Shown here: piece after piece, positions 22,901 to 37,915 of the stretch
Layout: each line of letters begins with the position of its first letter
How positions within the stretch are numbered: the first letter of the stretch is position 1
DNA from: Babylonia areolata
Lineage: Eukaryota > Mollusca > Gastropoda > Neogastropoda > Buccinidae
Assembly (NCBI RefSeq): GCF_041734735.1
Contig: NC_134878.1
Location: 3,139,001 to 3,203,000 of the forward strand
DNA: 64,000 nt
Direction: 5' to 3'
Notes under the pieces: model-generated
Database searches by the model: none
What the model saw: only the letters and a program-made list of their open reading frames with translations
What the model was told of the DNA's origin: nothing
Position numbers and translations under genes: made by a program

Positions 22901-25900
22901 ACATGCATGGTAACCAATCAAGATACATTCAGGCGCACTATAACAATTAACATACATGGTATCCAATCAAGATGCATTCAGGTGCACTATAACATGCATG
23001 GTAACCAATCAAGATACATTCAGGCGCACTATAACAATTAACATGCATGGTATCCAGTCAAGATACATTCAGGCACACTATAACATGCAGGATGTCCAAT
23101 TGGGATACATTCAAGCACACTGTAACATGCACGATATCCAGTCAATATACATTCATGCGCACTATAGGTAACATGCATGTCAGTTTTTCTTTCGTCATTC
23201 AAACAGCCATACTTGTTTTCAGGGCATGTTTCTGTTTCCATAACCCAACTTACTCGCAATTTTTTTTTTTTTTTTTTTTCATATTTTGCCACTCATGTCT
23301 ATAGTATATTTCTGCCTTGTTTCCCCAGTCATTTTTTCAGCGAATCACTGACAGCCTGAAAGATGTCCTGCGACCATCCTGGCTGGCAACTGACCCACAT
23401 GGTGGTGCTTCCAGCCCCCCTCCCACTGTGGAAAAAAACAATTGCAGTACAACGTTCCAGGAAGAGCAGGATGTTTGGGTCAGTGTCCTTCCTGCCAGTT
23501 TTGTTTTTAATAAAATCAGTTGACACACTGTGTGTTTTTTCCTTTGTTAAAAAAAATCCAAACAAACTTAAGTTATTTATTTAGAAGGCATTTTAGTTGT
23601 GATTTCAGTTTTAGAAATTGAATTATCTTGTTATTTCAGTTTTGGAAACTGAATTATCTTTTTGGGTTGTATGTTTATTGTTCAAACAGTGTAATAATTG
23701 GATATGTTGTGCTTGATGCTAAGCATCAAGACATGCTCATACTGAAAATGTGATTTGGTACATTTTGTTTTCAGTCAAAACAAATCATACTTGATTCCAT
23801 TATCTTTACATATATTACAGTGGTAAGATTTTACAGAACATTTTCTTGGTTGAAAAAGTTAACAAAATGTTTTGACAAAGCCCTCACATATGATTGCATT
23901 CACACACACACACACACACATGCATTTTCGCACACGCATATGCACTAACACACTGTCTTTCAGTCTTCCTGTTTTGGTGACTTGTTCTCATACTCTGCTC
24001 TTCTTTTTTCTTTCTTTCTCTCTCTCTTTCTCAGTTTCTTTCCTTCTTAGTCTTCATGGCTTTCTCTCCCTCTCTCTCTCTCCCCCTCCCTTTCTGTCTC
24101 TGTCTTTTCTGTGTCACTGTGAGATGAATTGCTGTGTCATGACGGCTGCAGGAGGAAGAAGACGAGCCATCCCAACACTCACCTCTCCCCAGCCCCAGCC
24201 ATGCACCTCCCTCCCCAGTTCGCCGCCCACTCATGGCTGTTGCCCCTGGCAACACAGATGATCAGCAGCAGCAGCCCATGACAACACCAGGTGGCTCCAC
24301 AAGTCTATGGTCGGTGACACCAGGTGGCACTGGCGCTCCTCAGCAGGTGTCTGCTGTGTCCAGCAATGGGCCGACGGGACAGTCGTCCACTTTGGCAAGC
24401 AATGGTATGCTGTTTTTCTTGTTGTTTTTGCTGCCCCATTAACTGCACCATTTCTAGGGCATGATTTCCATGCCACTCATTCGGAGTTCCCCACCCCCCA
24501 CCCCAATATAAGGCCTTGTCTGGGTATGTCGTGTGGTGGTCCTAATGTGAGCAGTCCACAGGGAACTAGCAATATGAAAAAACTTAGCTGCATGAAGAGC
24601 ACAGGAACAGGAGTCATGATGGCTGCCATCAAAAGAGGGCGCTAGCCAGTGGGACAAAGGGGAGGTTACCTACTTCCGGGAGTTTATCGGACGTAGTTGC
24701 TTTCGTTTTCTCCACATGGGCGGATAGTAATTTGCACAGGACAGGAATGTCAAGACCCCTGCCGGAGTCTGCACTAGTTGGGTCACGGTTAAGTATGTGT
24801 AATTAAATGTAATTTTAGATAGAAAATGTCCTTTCAAAATGTTTTGAAAGAATGCATCTGGGTTTGTTGTTATTTTTTCATATAGTTTTCTGACTTGTCA
24901 CTGGCATTTATTACTCCTATTATCTAGGCTTCTCTGTCCTCATTGACTATGTTTTGTATAACTTTCCTCTGAAATAGGTTCATTTGCTGGACTATGCTGG
25001 GGCAGTTAAAACTGTATAGCTTACAGGACACTGGACCATTGTACTTAATTTGCCCATGAATAAGGCTTAATTGATGTGGATACTTTTTGACTTTTCATAA
25101 AATGCCATTTTGGGACATAATTACACTGATACACAAGGTCTGTTCCAAAAAGCTGTTTTCATATTCTTACTGCAGAAATGGCATGTACTGGTACATGTAC
25201 ACATCTCTCTCTTTTTCTCTCTCTCTTTTGCTCTCTCTCTTTCTCTCTCTCTCTCTCTCACTTACTATGTATTTGTTATTCATTATTTTGTGTTTTGGGA
25301 CAGACTTTTATATGTGTGTGAGTCAGTTTTTTCCTTGCACCTGATAAGTGGTAATCAGCTGTGGGGCTTTTTTGCTTGCACCTGATATGTGGTAATCAGC
25401 TGTGGAGCTTTTTTTGCTTGCTCCTAATATGTGGTAATCAGTTGTGGTGCTTTTTTGCTTGCACCTGATATGTGGTAATCAGCTGTGGAGCTTTTTTTGC
25501 TTGCTCCTAATATGTGGTAATCAGTTGTGGTGCTTTTTTGCTTGCACCTGATATGTGGTAATCAGCTGTGGAGTTTTTTTGCTTGCACCTGATGAGTGAT
25601 AAACAACTGGGGCTTTTTTGCTTGCACTTGGTAAGTGGTAATCAGCTGTGGAGCTTTTTTGCATGCACCTGATGAGTGGTAATCAGCTGTGGAGCTTTCT
25701 TGCTTGTACCTGATATGTGGTAATCAGCTGTGGAACTTTTTTGCATGCACCTGGTAAGTGGTAATCAGCTTTGGAACTTTTTTGCATGCACCTGATGAGT
25801 GGTAATCAGCTGTGGAGCTTTTTTGCTTGTACCTGGTAAGTGGTAATCAGCTTTGGAACTTTTTTCAATGCACCTCATGAGTGGTAATCAGCTGTGGAGC

Positions 25901-28900
25901 TTTTTTGCTTGCACCTAATGAGTGGAAATCAGCTGTGGAGCTTTAAGTTTGATGTTCTCCCCTTGCAGCTGCCAGCAGGGGGCCAGGTGGGCCTTCCAGA
26001 GGTGTGGGAGGCTGGACAGGGCCCATGACGACCCAGCACTGCAGCCCGTCCCTTGTCAGACAGCGTCAGTGCCAGCAGCACAGGCAGCAGGGCTGCCACA
26101 GGTCGTCTGTTGGGAGAGTGCCGCTGTCACAGTCTGTGGTTGCTGCCAGTGCTTGTGAGTGCTCTGAAGGGGGGTTGGGGAGGGGGGGGGGAGGGAATAG
26201 GGGAAGGGGGAGTGGGGGGGTTCTGGTTTTCTGCCTCATAGCAGTCCCTGAAATGGCTGTCCTGTCTTTAGGCAAAGTGTATGATCAGTGATATGTTTGC
26301 TGTGTCCTGTCTTCAGGCAAAGTGTATGATCAGTGATATGTTTGCTGTGTCCTGTCTTCAGGCAAAGTGTATGATCAGTGCTGTGTTTGCTGTGTCCTGT
26401 GTTCAGGCAAAGTGTATGATCAGTGATATGTTTGCTGTGTCCCGTCTTCAGGCAAAGTGTATGATCAGTGCTGTGTTTGCTGTGTCCTGTGTTCAGGCAA
26501 AGTGTATGATCAGTGATATGATCAGTGATATGTTTGCTGTGTCCTGTCTTCAGGCAAAGTGTATGATCAGTGATATGTTTGCTGTGTCCTGTGTTCAGGC
26601 AAAGTGTATGATCAGTGCTATGTTTGCTGTGTCCTGTCTTCAGGCAAACGACAAAAGCTGTGGGCTCCTGATGTGCAGAGGAAAGGGAGACCACTGCAGC
26701 CTGCAGTCCAGAGCCAGCCAGCTTTCAAAATGTCTGTCTTCCGTTCTTCCAGTCTGGTAATTTTCTTCTTCACATTTTGTTTCCCGTTGTGTGCCAGAGA
26801 ATTTTTTTGAGAGAAAGTGCTCTCCCCTTGCCAAGGAATTTTTAGGATTCGGGTGTAATAAAAAAAATTAAAAAAAGAATTGTACAAAAGCAGTTGGAGA
26901 TAAGATAGGAAACAGTTATGTTAGTGAAAGAAAATGAATGTAGATTCTGAATCTGGGCTTTTTTCTAATTAGTTTGATTGTAGATAAGTGCGTAGGCGTT
27001 TCAAGTGAAGATAATATTTTTTTGTGCAACAAAATAGTCTATTTTCACCTCCACAGAATGGCGTCCATAAAGAAAACAAACAAAACATAGCTTGAAATAG
27101 CATACCTTTTGTCGGATTATACCTGTAGAAGAAATTCAAACAGACTATAAGTTTATGGAAACAAATCACAACTCGTGCAGACATGTAAATGAATCACTGT
27201 TCCAACAACGACGAACGTGGGTGCAGTCAATATAAAAAGTCAATCACATTCTCAGAAACTGAGTAGGCAAGCTTTTTGACAGATAAGAGCATTCCCAAGT
27301 TAGAGGGTGAACGTCTTTGATGACACTCCCTCCAGGTTGCACCTAGGTATGGTGATTTCTGTTTTGTGAAAGCCCATGTCTGCAATTTGTCCCTTTATTA
27401 TAAAATTCTGTGAAATGACTGTAGGTTCTGCATGTTTTCTTCCAGTTGGAATCAGCACCAAATTCCTCTTTTTACCTGGGCAAAACTAACTATGGCGGTG
27501 CTTCATCGTACAGACGACAGAGTCTGAACACTTCATCATCATACCAGGTAAGCTTTTTATCTACCTTTTATACTTATTGCTGGAAATGAATATGTTATCA
27601 ATATACAGGCATGAGATTTTTCCGACTATAGTCAGATTTCCGAAAATTGGCTCCAGAGGCTATTTTTGAGATTCGCGTAAATCCATTGAGAAAATCGGAG
27701 GGTTGGAGGGGGGTGAGGTTTTTTTCCGACCCACGAAGGTTGCACGAACGTTGTCCGACCGACAAGACAGACCCACATTGTTTGCTAAAACACCCCATGT
27801 TTGGATAAGTGAACCAATTGAGATTAAGTGTTCCATTGCTCCTCTGTCATCATTCAGCTTATCCGTATTCGGTCGGGATTACAAAACTGGCTCGTGGGCT
27901 TCATGACTTCCAAAGATACCTGATTTTGTCGATCGTTTTCAGTCACTGACAAAATGAGAAAACTCACAAAGGATTAGAGGATTTTTGGAGCAGAGATCGA
28001 TAAAGGAGTGAATAATAAGTGGAACTGGGTCTGGCAAGATGAGATTGTGAAAACAGAAGTGAAGAATAAAAAAATAGCTTTACGGGTAGGCGATGCCATT
28101 ACAAAATTGACACTGCGGACAAGGCCAGGTGTGACTGGTGTCAGATTATGTGGGTGCAACTCTTCAGTCCAGGCATGGAAATCTGTTTTCACATTTGCAT
28201 TAAAAACGGAGCGCTTGTTTTCTAGAAGAAAAAAAGAAAGAAAAAGCCGATGGGTCGTTCTATATCGTTTACGGGTGATCTGTCAAAACTGAAAAAGGAA
28301 TGCTCTGTTGACCCGTTGAGAGGCGATCCAGTGACTGGTCAGAGCACCAAAATCGAAGTCCGAAAGTTTCCTAAGGTGCTGTGAAAAGCGCGCCCGTGCG
28401 TGCACATGCACACGGCACATGCAGTCGATCACACACACACACACACACACACATACATGCAAACGGACATATGAACGCGCGCACAATAACACACACACAC
28501 ACACACACACAGACACACAAACTTGCGGGCATGCACAGATACACCAGTCCGCGTGATCTCCATCCCTGTCAAGCCACAATGGCCGTGGGTACATCGGCTT
28601 GACCCACTGTTCATTCAGCAAAAGCTGCCAACTGTTTGCCACTGTATGCACAAGTAACATTGTTGTGATTGAAACGAAACTTTGTAGCAACTTACTGACG
28701 TCAGTGCCTTTTCTGACACAGCCAAGGCTTCTGTACAAACAGTTCATGGCAAGAGTCAGTGTATTTAGATTTGAGACCTACAGCCGGCCAGTTACACACG
28801 CAGCACAGATAGAGCTGAATTGAATGCGCTCGCGCGCACACACACTCTTTGAAAAAAACCACATGAATGAATTCACATATACACATACTCTATTTTTTAT

Positions 28901-29022
28901 TTTATTTCTGTCCTTGACACTTGCACATGTGCACACATAATATTATGAGCACTCACACAGACGCACGCGCACACTCACACACACACTCTCTCTTTCAAGC
29001 ACATGCACACACACATGGAGAT

Positions 29023-29063
<41 letters not shown>

Positions 29064-29419
29064 GCACACATACAAACTTGCACTTTTTCCTCCCACCTTC
29101 CCCCCTCTCTCTGTCCCTCTCTCCCTCTTTCTGTCTCTCTCTCTCTCTTTCTTGCATATACACACAGAGTTGTATTAAAAACACACACACACGCGGGGAG
29201 AGAGAGAGATCTATTGAATTTGAAAGCAGTGCATACACATGCACAAATATAACTTGCATTCTTTCCTCCTACCATCTCTCCTCTCTTTCTGTCTGCCTCC
29301 ATCTCTGTCTCTCTCTCTCTCTCTCTTGTTTACACACAGTTGAATTGAAACCACACATACACACGCATGTGCGCACTCGCGCTCGTTTGCTGTCTCTCTC
29401 TCTTTTTTTTCTCCCCTGA

Positions 29420-29450
<31 letters not shown>

Positions 29451-29901
29451 TACACACAGTCCAGGCTGGGGAACTCTCAGCGGATCCCAGCCGAAGAGCA
29501 GTTGATTTCAGGGAGAAAAAAGTCACTCCCCAAACCCCCGCCCCCCTCTTGCAGACTTCACTTTCATGATTTGCTGAGGTACCCCTCCCCTCTCTCTTGA
29601 GTCTCCTACCAGTGCTGAGGGAAGGGGGGGTTGGAGGTGGGGTATGAAACCACTGTCAATGACTGTGGCAGTTTTGGCACTGAGCCAAGACACTGACCAT
29701 TAGCTCCAGCTGAGAATCCTTGACTGCTTGAAAGTGATATAACCAGTCACAGACCCACCCCATCCTCCCTCCAGTCATTCCCCTTCCCCCTTTCTTTCTT
29801 CAGCCAACACACATGCATGTCAGTGGAACAGAGACTACAGCTGAAGAGACCAGGTGGTCAGTTATATTGGTACAGTGCAAACTGTGAAAACACACACACG
29901 C

Positions 29902-29953
<52 letters not shown>

Positions 29954-30116
29954 TCACTCACTCACTCACTCGCACAAAGAGTTTAACACACAGAGTTGTA
30001 TTTAAAGCAGTGCACATACATGAACTTTAACTCTTTCCTCCCATGTCCAGCCCAACCCCTATTCTCAGTCTCTTTGTCTGTCTGTCTCTCTTACATACAC
30101 ACAGAGAGTTGCATTG

Positions 30117-30156
<40 letters not shown>

Positions 30157-33100
30157 GAGACACGATTTTGAAAATCATGCCCCCAAGGCTGACTTTACAG
30201 GTTTGGAAGCAAAAACACTTCAGTTTAGGAAGAATTGGACTGATTTTTTGTCTTCTATGGGTTGGAATACCTCAGCAGCATTGGTGGCCCACAAGTGCAG
30301 ATTTCATGGTTTGAAATTGAGAAAAACCTTCAGCTTCAGGGGCCTTTGCCCCCAGACCCCCACCAGGGCCGTTGCCCCATGGACCCCCACTGGGGGCCTT
30401 CTGCGGCCCCCAGGCCCCCACCTTTCAGACTCAATCACAATTTCCCAATCTCATGCCTGATATAGAATGTTAAATGATATATTTATCCATTGAAATGAAT
30501 GTATATTGATTTTATTTGTTTGATCCTACTTTCCAGGGTTTGCCGATGGGTCAGAAAGCAGTGACCCCAAAGCCTGTCAACAAGTCGGGCAGTGCAGTGC
30601 TCAGCTCTTCTGCCACCCAGATTCTCAAAACACTGGAAAGATTGTCTGTAAGGCATCATCATCTACCCAAATTGGTTGTGCTGAAGTTGTGTTGTCTGTA
30701 TGACATCATTATCTACACTGATTGGTTCTGCTCAGGTTGTGTCTGCCTGTTACTGTTTTGTTAATATGTTGGTTTTGAGAAATGAGAAAGGAATAACAGT
30801 GTGGCTTAAATGATTGACTGGATTTTTTGTTTGTAGATATGTTGTAAAAAAATGTTTTAGAGTGAAGAGGTTGGAATAATGGTTAACAATAGAAATTTGG
30901 TAATGGAATAAATGGCACATAGTAGAGATTTGATATTGAATGGCACATGTATGGATTTGGCATCAATGTAAATGTGATTGTGCAGATTAAGGAGGGTAGG
31001 TCTGTCTTTGTTTGGTAAGAATGAGCCTGTGGTGACTTTCCCATGGCCTGGGGAGGGGAGTGGTGTGTCTGGCATCCATTTCATTCATAAACACTGTCCC
31101 ACAAGTGAGCTGGTCATGGATATGTGATGCACACTGATGACGCTACTTAAGCAGAGATCAAAGCATTGACCACAAGAACCGATTTTCCTGGCGACTGGAA
31201 GGAAAGAAGGAATTCTGTGCTGCCAGGCTCTCTGGGCTCCAGGCTCCAGGAATGAAGAGTTACGACACATTATGTGATGTCTTGTTGTGTATAATGTGAA
31301 AATGGTATTTTAATCTTTGGTCATTAAGACTGAAGTCTCCAGACTGGTTTATCATTCATACACAGGTTTAGAAACTCATTGTTGAATATACAGATGTCAT
31401 GTTTGCCCATCACAGGATGCTAAAAGGGCCAGAGTGGACCTCCGAGACAGTGAATCATTGCTGGCTTTTACGGTAAGACAAACCTTCATCATTAGCAAGG
31501 ATAAGGGAAGGTCGTGATGTAGTCATTATGCTCCCTCAGATTTTTATAAGAATTATTCAAAACTATAAACATGTAAAGCAGAGTGAGAATGTATCTATCT
31601 TCATACCTTTTTGTCTCAAACCCTGTCTTACATTGTTTTGTAGCTTTGCCAAGTGAAGAGTTGCTCTTTTTAAGTTCTCAAGTGATTTTTTACCTTAATA
31701 TTGCTTTGTCCAGATTTTAAAATTCAGATGATGTAGTTCTTGTAGCCTGAGTTAGTATAGGTATTGAGTACCTTCAACACAAGTTGTATGATCCTAGACA
31801 AAACATTAACTTAAGCGCATAATTCTCACCAGTCCATTTTTTTAGATTTAGTTGTTTTTTGTTTTTAATGTTATTTTCATTGTGAAATGCATTACAAACA
31901 AAGGTGTGTGTATTTGGAACATGACAATCAAAAAATGATTTTAACTACACATACTTAACTGTGACCCACTAGTGCAGACTCCGGCAGGGGTCTGATTCCT
32001 GTCCTGTGCAAACTACTACCCACCTATGTGGAGAAAACGAAAGTAGCTATGGCCGATAACCTCCCGAACTAGGTTACCTCCCATTTGCATCCCTGACTAT
32101 CGCCCTCTTTTTCCAGCAGCCATCTTGACTCATGCTCCTGTTTTCTGCATACGGCTAAGTTTTTTTGTTGTTGTTTTTCTGTCTGTCTGTCAATTCCTTG
32201 GTGCTCTCGTTTTGTGTCCGATGATGAATTACAACAGGTCACAAAACTACTTGGCCCAATTGGGCGATCAAGCTAAAATTAAGGTGCGATCACAATCGAC
32301 TGGCGGACACTGTGAATACTTCTGAAAATCGTGTTGACACTTACTTACAAAAATTAAAATACAAAACTCATTTAAGTACTCTTTGATAAGCTTTGCGCAC
32401 TATTAGATTATAAAAATCTCTATACATTTATGGGGGCTCTCACTTCCCCCCATTTCAAGCGGGCAAAAGGCCTTTCAGGTCCAAAGGCCTTCATATTGAT
32501 ATGATATGACACTGGGCCCTCAACCTCGGGCTCTGTCTACAACATGAACCCTCCATCTCCTCTGCCTCCGCTCCCTCCAGTCGACTCCATACCTCCACCA
32601 CCTCCTGTGCCTCCTCCGGCGGCTTCTCAGGGTTTGTTTCATGATACTCAGGTCAGTGATGTCGTTTCTCTTAATTCAGTCGATCCGTGATCGGTCTCAA
32701 CACGCTCCACGTTTTCTCAGCCCTGCCAGTCGGCAGTGCGTGAGTCGCCCTCTATCCCTTTCCCCATGCCCACAATTTCAACGAACGAGTGTGCTTCCTC
32801 TCAGGGAATCCAACATGGACTTGCGTCTTCCACTTCGCATACTCAGTCCGTTCCTATATTTCATACGTCCATGATGGCAGCCGTGGCCACAGATCACACA
32901 CCCCTCATGCGGCATGCCCCGACCGTCTCACATCCAGCAGCGACCTTTTCGGGTAGGGAAGCCCTCCCTCTGGGTAGGGAGGAAGGTGAACCACTAGGAG
33001 GCACGCACACCCACATGTGTACACCTTTCCCCTCGCTCCAAATCTCAGTCTTCAGCCAAGGGCCTGTCAGGGGATGACTTTGTTGTCACTTTGGAAGCAA

Positions 33101-34576
33101 GCACCATGTCTTTCAGGCACACGGTTACCCCACAAGACCCTGTCATCCATCCAGCTTCCTTACATTTCAGCAGAAACTGCTTGGTGGACACCTTCATTTC
33201 TCAAGCGCACGCAGCTGTTTCCTGATTTACCCATGCTGATTGGTGTCCTTCTAGTATCAGTATATGATAATTAGTTGTGTACGACAATGACCATCAGAAC
33301 AGCAGAGGAGGTAACTGCTGTCCCGACTATCCGGGCTGGAATTCGATCATAGTGGAGAGTTTTCTGCCCAAGTTGCATCCTCACTCTCTCGATCAAGAGG
33401 GCCTTAGGACTGTCACCATTTGGACAGATCCCAAAGGTTAGCCCCCAAGCTGCAGCACAAAGTCCCAGTGTTATTTGCCTACTAGTGTGAGAGACATAGT
33501 CCTTCACAAAAGACTAACCTGCAAAGGATTTCCCATTGCAATTAAAAAATCACTGATAATACAGCTCTCACTTTGCTGTTGCCCCTACTGTAAACGTATG
33601 TCAGATCATTGATGTAAATGGCCAGTACAAGACTACAACACATCTAAAGCCACTTTTCTCACTGCCCCGCCTGGCTCCATCCCAGGCTTAGTGCGCACCA
33701 CACAGGGCCAGAGGACTGTCATGGATCTGGCCCCCTTTCTCACTAAAGTACTTTCAGTGAAAATTTTCCCCATGGAGACCCTCTTCCATTAGGAACTCCA
33801 CCACGGAAAGAGACTCGATAGCCTGGAGGCACATGAAGTGCACTCCCACAGCCTGATCCAACCCAGCCATTGACTGCTGACAACATTCTGCAGGTTGCTC
33901 CAACATACCACACCAAGCCTTCTTCTGTATGCCCCTTCGTGATGGTACCTGCCTGGAAAATTACACAGCCTTGTCCCAGAGACACTAGGGACTTCAAGTC
34001 TCTTGTTGCCAATTGTCCGCCATTCTATGCACAGGCAACATGCCAGTGCTGTTTTTGGCAGCAACAAAAAAGGGGAGGGGGGGCGCACCCATCACCTGTC
34101 AGCTCGCATGGAGGAGCTCTACAGATCTGGCTGTCACACCTAAGGCAAGCCCAACATCCTGGTGGGCTACCTCTGTCTGATGCCACAGTTTCCTTCAAAC
34201 ACATTTATCACTTTTCCAATCGGCCCACAACCGATGTGGAATCATCAGATCAAGCCACATGTGCACCTCCTTGCATTGACGCTCAACCGCGCTCAAGTGA
34301 AACAACCCCATAGGGTACGTGTTTCCTTCCCTTCCTTTGATTGGAAGGGCTGTCAATATAAAGTGTGGATTCAACACACTGACCCAGGGGTGTACATCCT
34401 CAGCAGTATCTATAGGACAAATGTCCTGGACCAGCAAGAAGTAATGGGACATTTGTCCTCTTCATAACAAAATCAATCGGACATTGTGAAAGCAAGCCAG
34501 ATTGATTGTGTATTAAGTTTAATGCATACAAAAAAATGGTAATACAAAAGCTCTGATTAAGTTCGTCAAAGATCTA

Positions 34577-34622
<46 letters not shown>

Positions 34623-34629
34623 CTCTCTC

Positions 34630-34677
<48 letters not shown>

Positions 34678-35293
34678 TCTTTTCTGCGTAAAATCGCTAA
34701 TGCTATTGATTCATTTTGAGTCATCTTTCTTGTTGAAAAGCATTCTGTTCCTTTTCCCTCTCCACTTTTCTGTCACCCTGAACACCCATTCTGATTCCCC
34801 CTTGACATCTCTTGGTCCTTCCATTTGCACCCTCATCAGCATGGCCTGGTTTTCTGCCGTCAGTCTGTTCCTTTGACTTGTCAGAATCGTATTCTGAGTG
34901 CTGAACCCTCTCTCAACATCAGCTGTGTAGACAGGCAGGGTGAGGGCAAGCTGGGCCAGTTTTTTGAGGTTGGTGAACTCCAGCTGGTGGTAGCGGGCAA
35001 TGAGCTGCCAGAGTGTCAAGGTGCTGTCCCTGGGGTACATCTGCTCCTTGACCGTTTTCTTCAGATCCACCCACTCATCTTTGGCTGTCTCAGCATCGAT
35101 CAAAGCAGGCGACTCTTTCTGCATCTCCTCTCCATCCCCTGTCTTCCATGCATGCGTCTTGGGTTTAGCAAAATGGTCCAGCAGCACCTGAAGCTTGCTG
35201 TTACCCCACTCATCCAAGTCAGATGCCGAGATGAACGTGATAGGACGCATACCCAGGACTCCAAATGCCACAAGAAGCTCAGAGTCTGGAAAT

Positions 35294-35347
<54 letters not shown>

Positions 35348-36140
35348 GCATGCATTAGTAACAGACTACAATGAATAAGCTATATGTTATTCATTGGCAT
35401 AGGCAAAAAGTAATGAACAAAGTTTGAAATGCTCTCTCTCTCTCTCTCTCTCTCTCTCCGGCTTAGTGACAAACTTACCTCATCTTGATGTTGTTGATAA
35501 GACTGTCGATGAACTTGTTCACGGCTGATTGCACATCACTCTCAGGGCAGGCAGCAATGTCGCAGCCTTCAAACCGTGTCTTGCCATCATCTCCATGCAC
35601 AAGCTGCTCCTTGAACTGCTGCATGTGCTGTCCTCCTGACTTCAGACCCATCAGCCTGTCGATGCAGCTGTCAATCTTGACCTGCATTTTAAACAAAAGA
35701 AACAAAAATTATAAATATTGTACATGTTTATATAGAAATTGATGCCAACAAGTTCTAACCAAATCAAACTGAAATAAAATGACCATTATTACAATCTGTG
35801 AATGGCTAAGGAAATCCCAAGGGATAAAGGCAGGCAGATTAGCATGGTAAACAAGAACAATGATTGGTATTGTTACTTAGATAATTTGTTGTTGTTGTTG
35901 TTAAGCTAAAAGTATGCCTGTCTTTTACATACTGTATGCAGATCCAGACGGCCAATTATGGAAAATCAAATTTTAGAGTGAAAAACAAACTCACCTTGAT
36001 CAGGGCAATGTCGATTTCTCTGTTTTGAAAAAAACAGGTTCAAGGTTCCCACAATTGGAATGACATCCATCATAAGACATGTCAGGCCGATGAATTTCAT
36101 GGTTGCAATCTGGGAACATAACATTTACAAATGTTTTAAA

Positions 36141-36185
<45 letters not shown>

Positions 36186-36240
36186 GATTCACTTGGCATT
36201 TTTGACAAGAAAAATTCAATTATCATAATGAATCAGAGTT

Positions 36241-36292
<52 letters not shown>

Positions 36293-37881
36293 ATTCACCT
36301 GGTATTTTTTTAAAGAAAAAAATCATCACATTATGAATCAAACTTTCACACAAGTCAACATAAATCCCCCTCCCCACCCCCCTCTCTTTCTCACTCACAC
36401 ACATTATCTCTCTCACATGCACTCTCTCTCACACACACACACACTCACACACACTTAACTTACCTTCTTCCGTAGACCCACTGCCTAAGGATCTTTGGAC
36501 CTTGAAGTGGCCTCACCGCTTTCCAGGTAAGCCAGTAGTGCCACCAAACTCCTGTACACTGTCTGCAGTGCATCAAAAAATGATAGCCACTGAACTTCAT
36601 GCACCTCCTTTAGGCGCAACTTGTCGGAATCCAAAATTTCTTGGATCTCTTCCAACTTCTGTACGCGCAATGACGACGCCTTGAAATAATAAAACAGTGA
36701 CGTCAGTGTCTCGATATAGTCCTTCATGGCAGGCACACTTTCTGCAGCCTGGCTGATGCACAGTGCAAATCTGTGTGCGATGCAATGCACATTGACGATG
36801 TGTGGGTTTTCCCGCAACAGCATTCCTGCCAGACCTTTATTTTGTCCCCTCATTGCCGACGCTCCGTCTGTGCCGAGGCCCAATACTTTAGACCATGGCA
36901 CACCTTGTTTGGCAAGTTCGTCCTTCAGTGTGGTCGCCATGGTTTCTCCAGTGCCATCGGCAATGTTCACGTTGGTTAAGAATCGTGTTGACAGCTGCAT
37001 GTCTTTGTTGATGGTTTTGACAAAAACGGCAAACCTTTTTTTGTTGGCCCTGTCAGTCGATTCGTCAACCAGCACGGTCACAGTTTCTGCACTATCAAGT
37101 TCTTTTTTGATGTCCTCCTCCACCACGTCCGACATTGCCTCAAGAAATTCCTGTGCAGATCTCCTGGACTCGTACTGGGTGCTCCTAGAAATGAGAAGTT
37201 TGTTTGCGTGGGGCACCTGGAGATCTTGCATTGTGCCCATCAGTGACGAAAATTTACTGAGAGGCAGTGACTCTGTGACCAGCCAGTGCATTGCTTTGAC
37301 AGCAACGACCGCTCCTTTCTCCTGTTTGGTCAGCTGCTTGGTGTGTACCACCTCCCTCTCTTTCTGTAGCGCTGGCACCTGAATAGCGGTCCGGTGGTCC
37401 TTTGTTTCAGCGAGCTCTGTCAGTGCACTCTTTCGGAAATTTGTGCAGCCTTCCTGTGTAAATGAATTTTTAAATTTAGCCTCCCCACACTTTACGCAAA
37501 ACATCGCTGAATTTGTATAACGAAGCCAAGGAAACAGTGTTAACCACGACTTGACAAATGTCCTTTGTTTCTTGCCGTCGGTTTCTTCGCTGCTGGCACT
37601 AATATTGGTCACTTCATTTTCGGAGCTGGAGACACTTGCTGCTCCATCCACAGCACTAGATGTGCCGGCACTCGCCGCACTGTCACGATGTACAGGTGTC
37701 AAAAAAGTTGTCAAAGTCTTCTGACCGACGTCACTTTTCAGTTTCTTTTTGGGTGGCATGGCTGATAGGCCGTCGCTGATCGCGTCTGATAGATGTTGCA
37801 CGCTGGACTACACAGACATTATCTTGTCTGCTGAGATTCCCACGTCAGGGCATCGCTAAGTAAAATTAACGCTAAAAATAG

Positions 37882-37915
<34 letters not shown>

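Noticed and set aside
22464-23171. Repeated open frames in a 42-bp array
   Set aside because: All are tandem-repeat translations; three frames on both strands are open at once.
28943-29302. 119-codon minus-strand frame
   Set aside because: Made of CA/CT microsatellite translation (VCVCVC, RERERE).
34825-35358. 177-codon plus-strand frame
   Set aside because: Antisense of the hAT transposase last exon and a (CA)n tract.
36726-37382. 218-codon plus-strand frame
   Set aside because: Antisense shadow of the hAT transposase exon 1.
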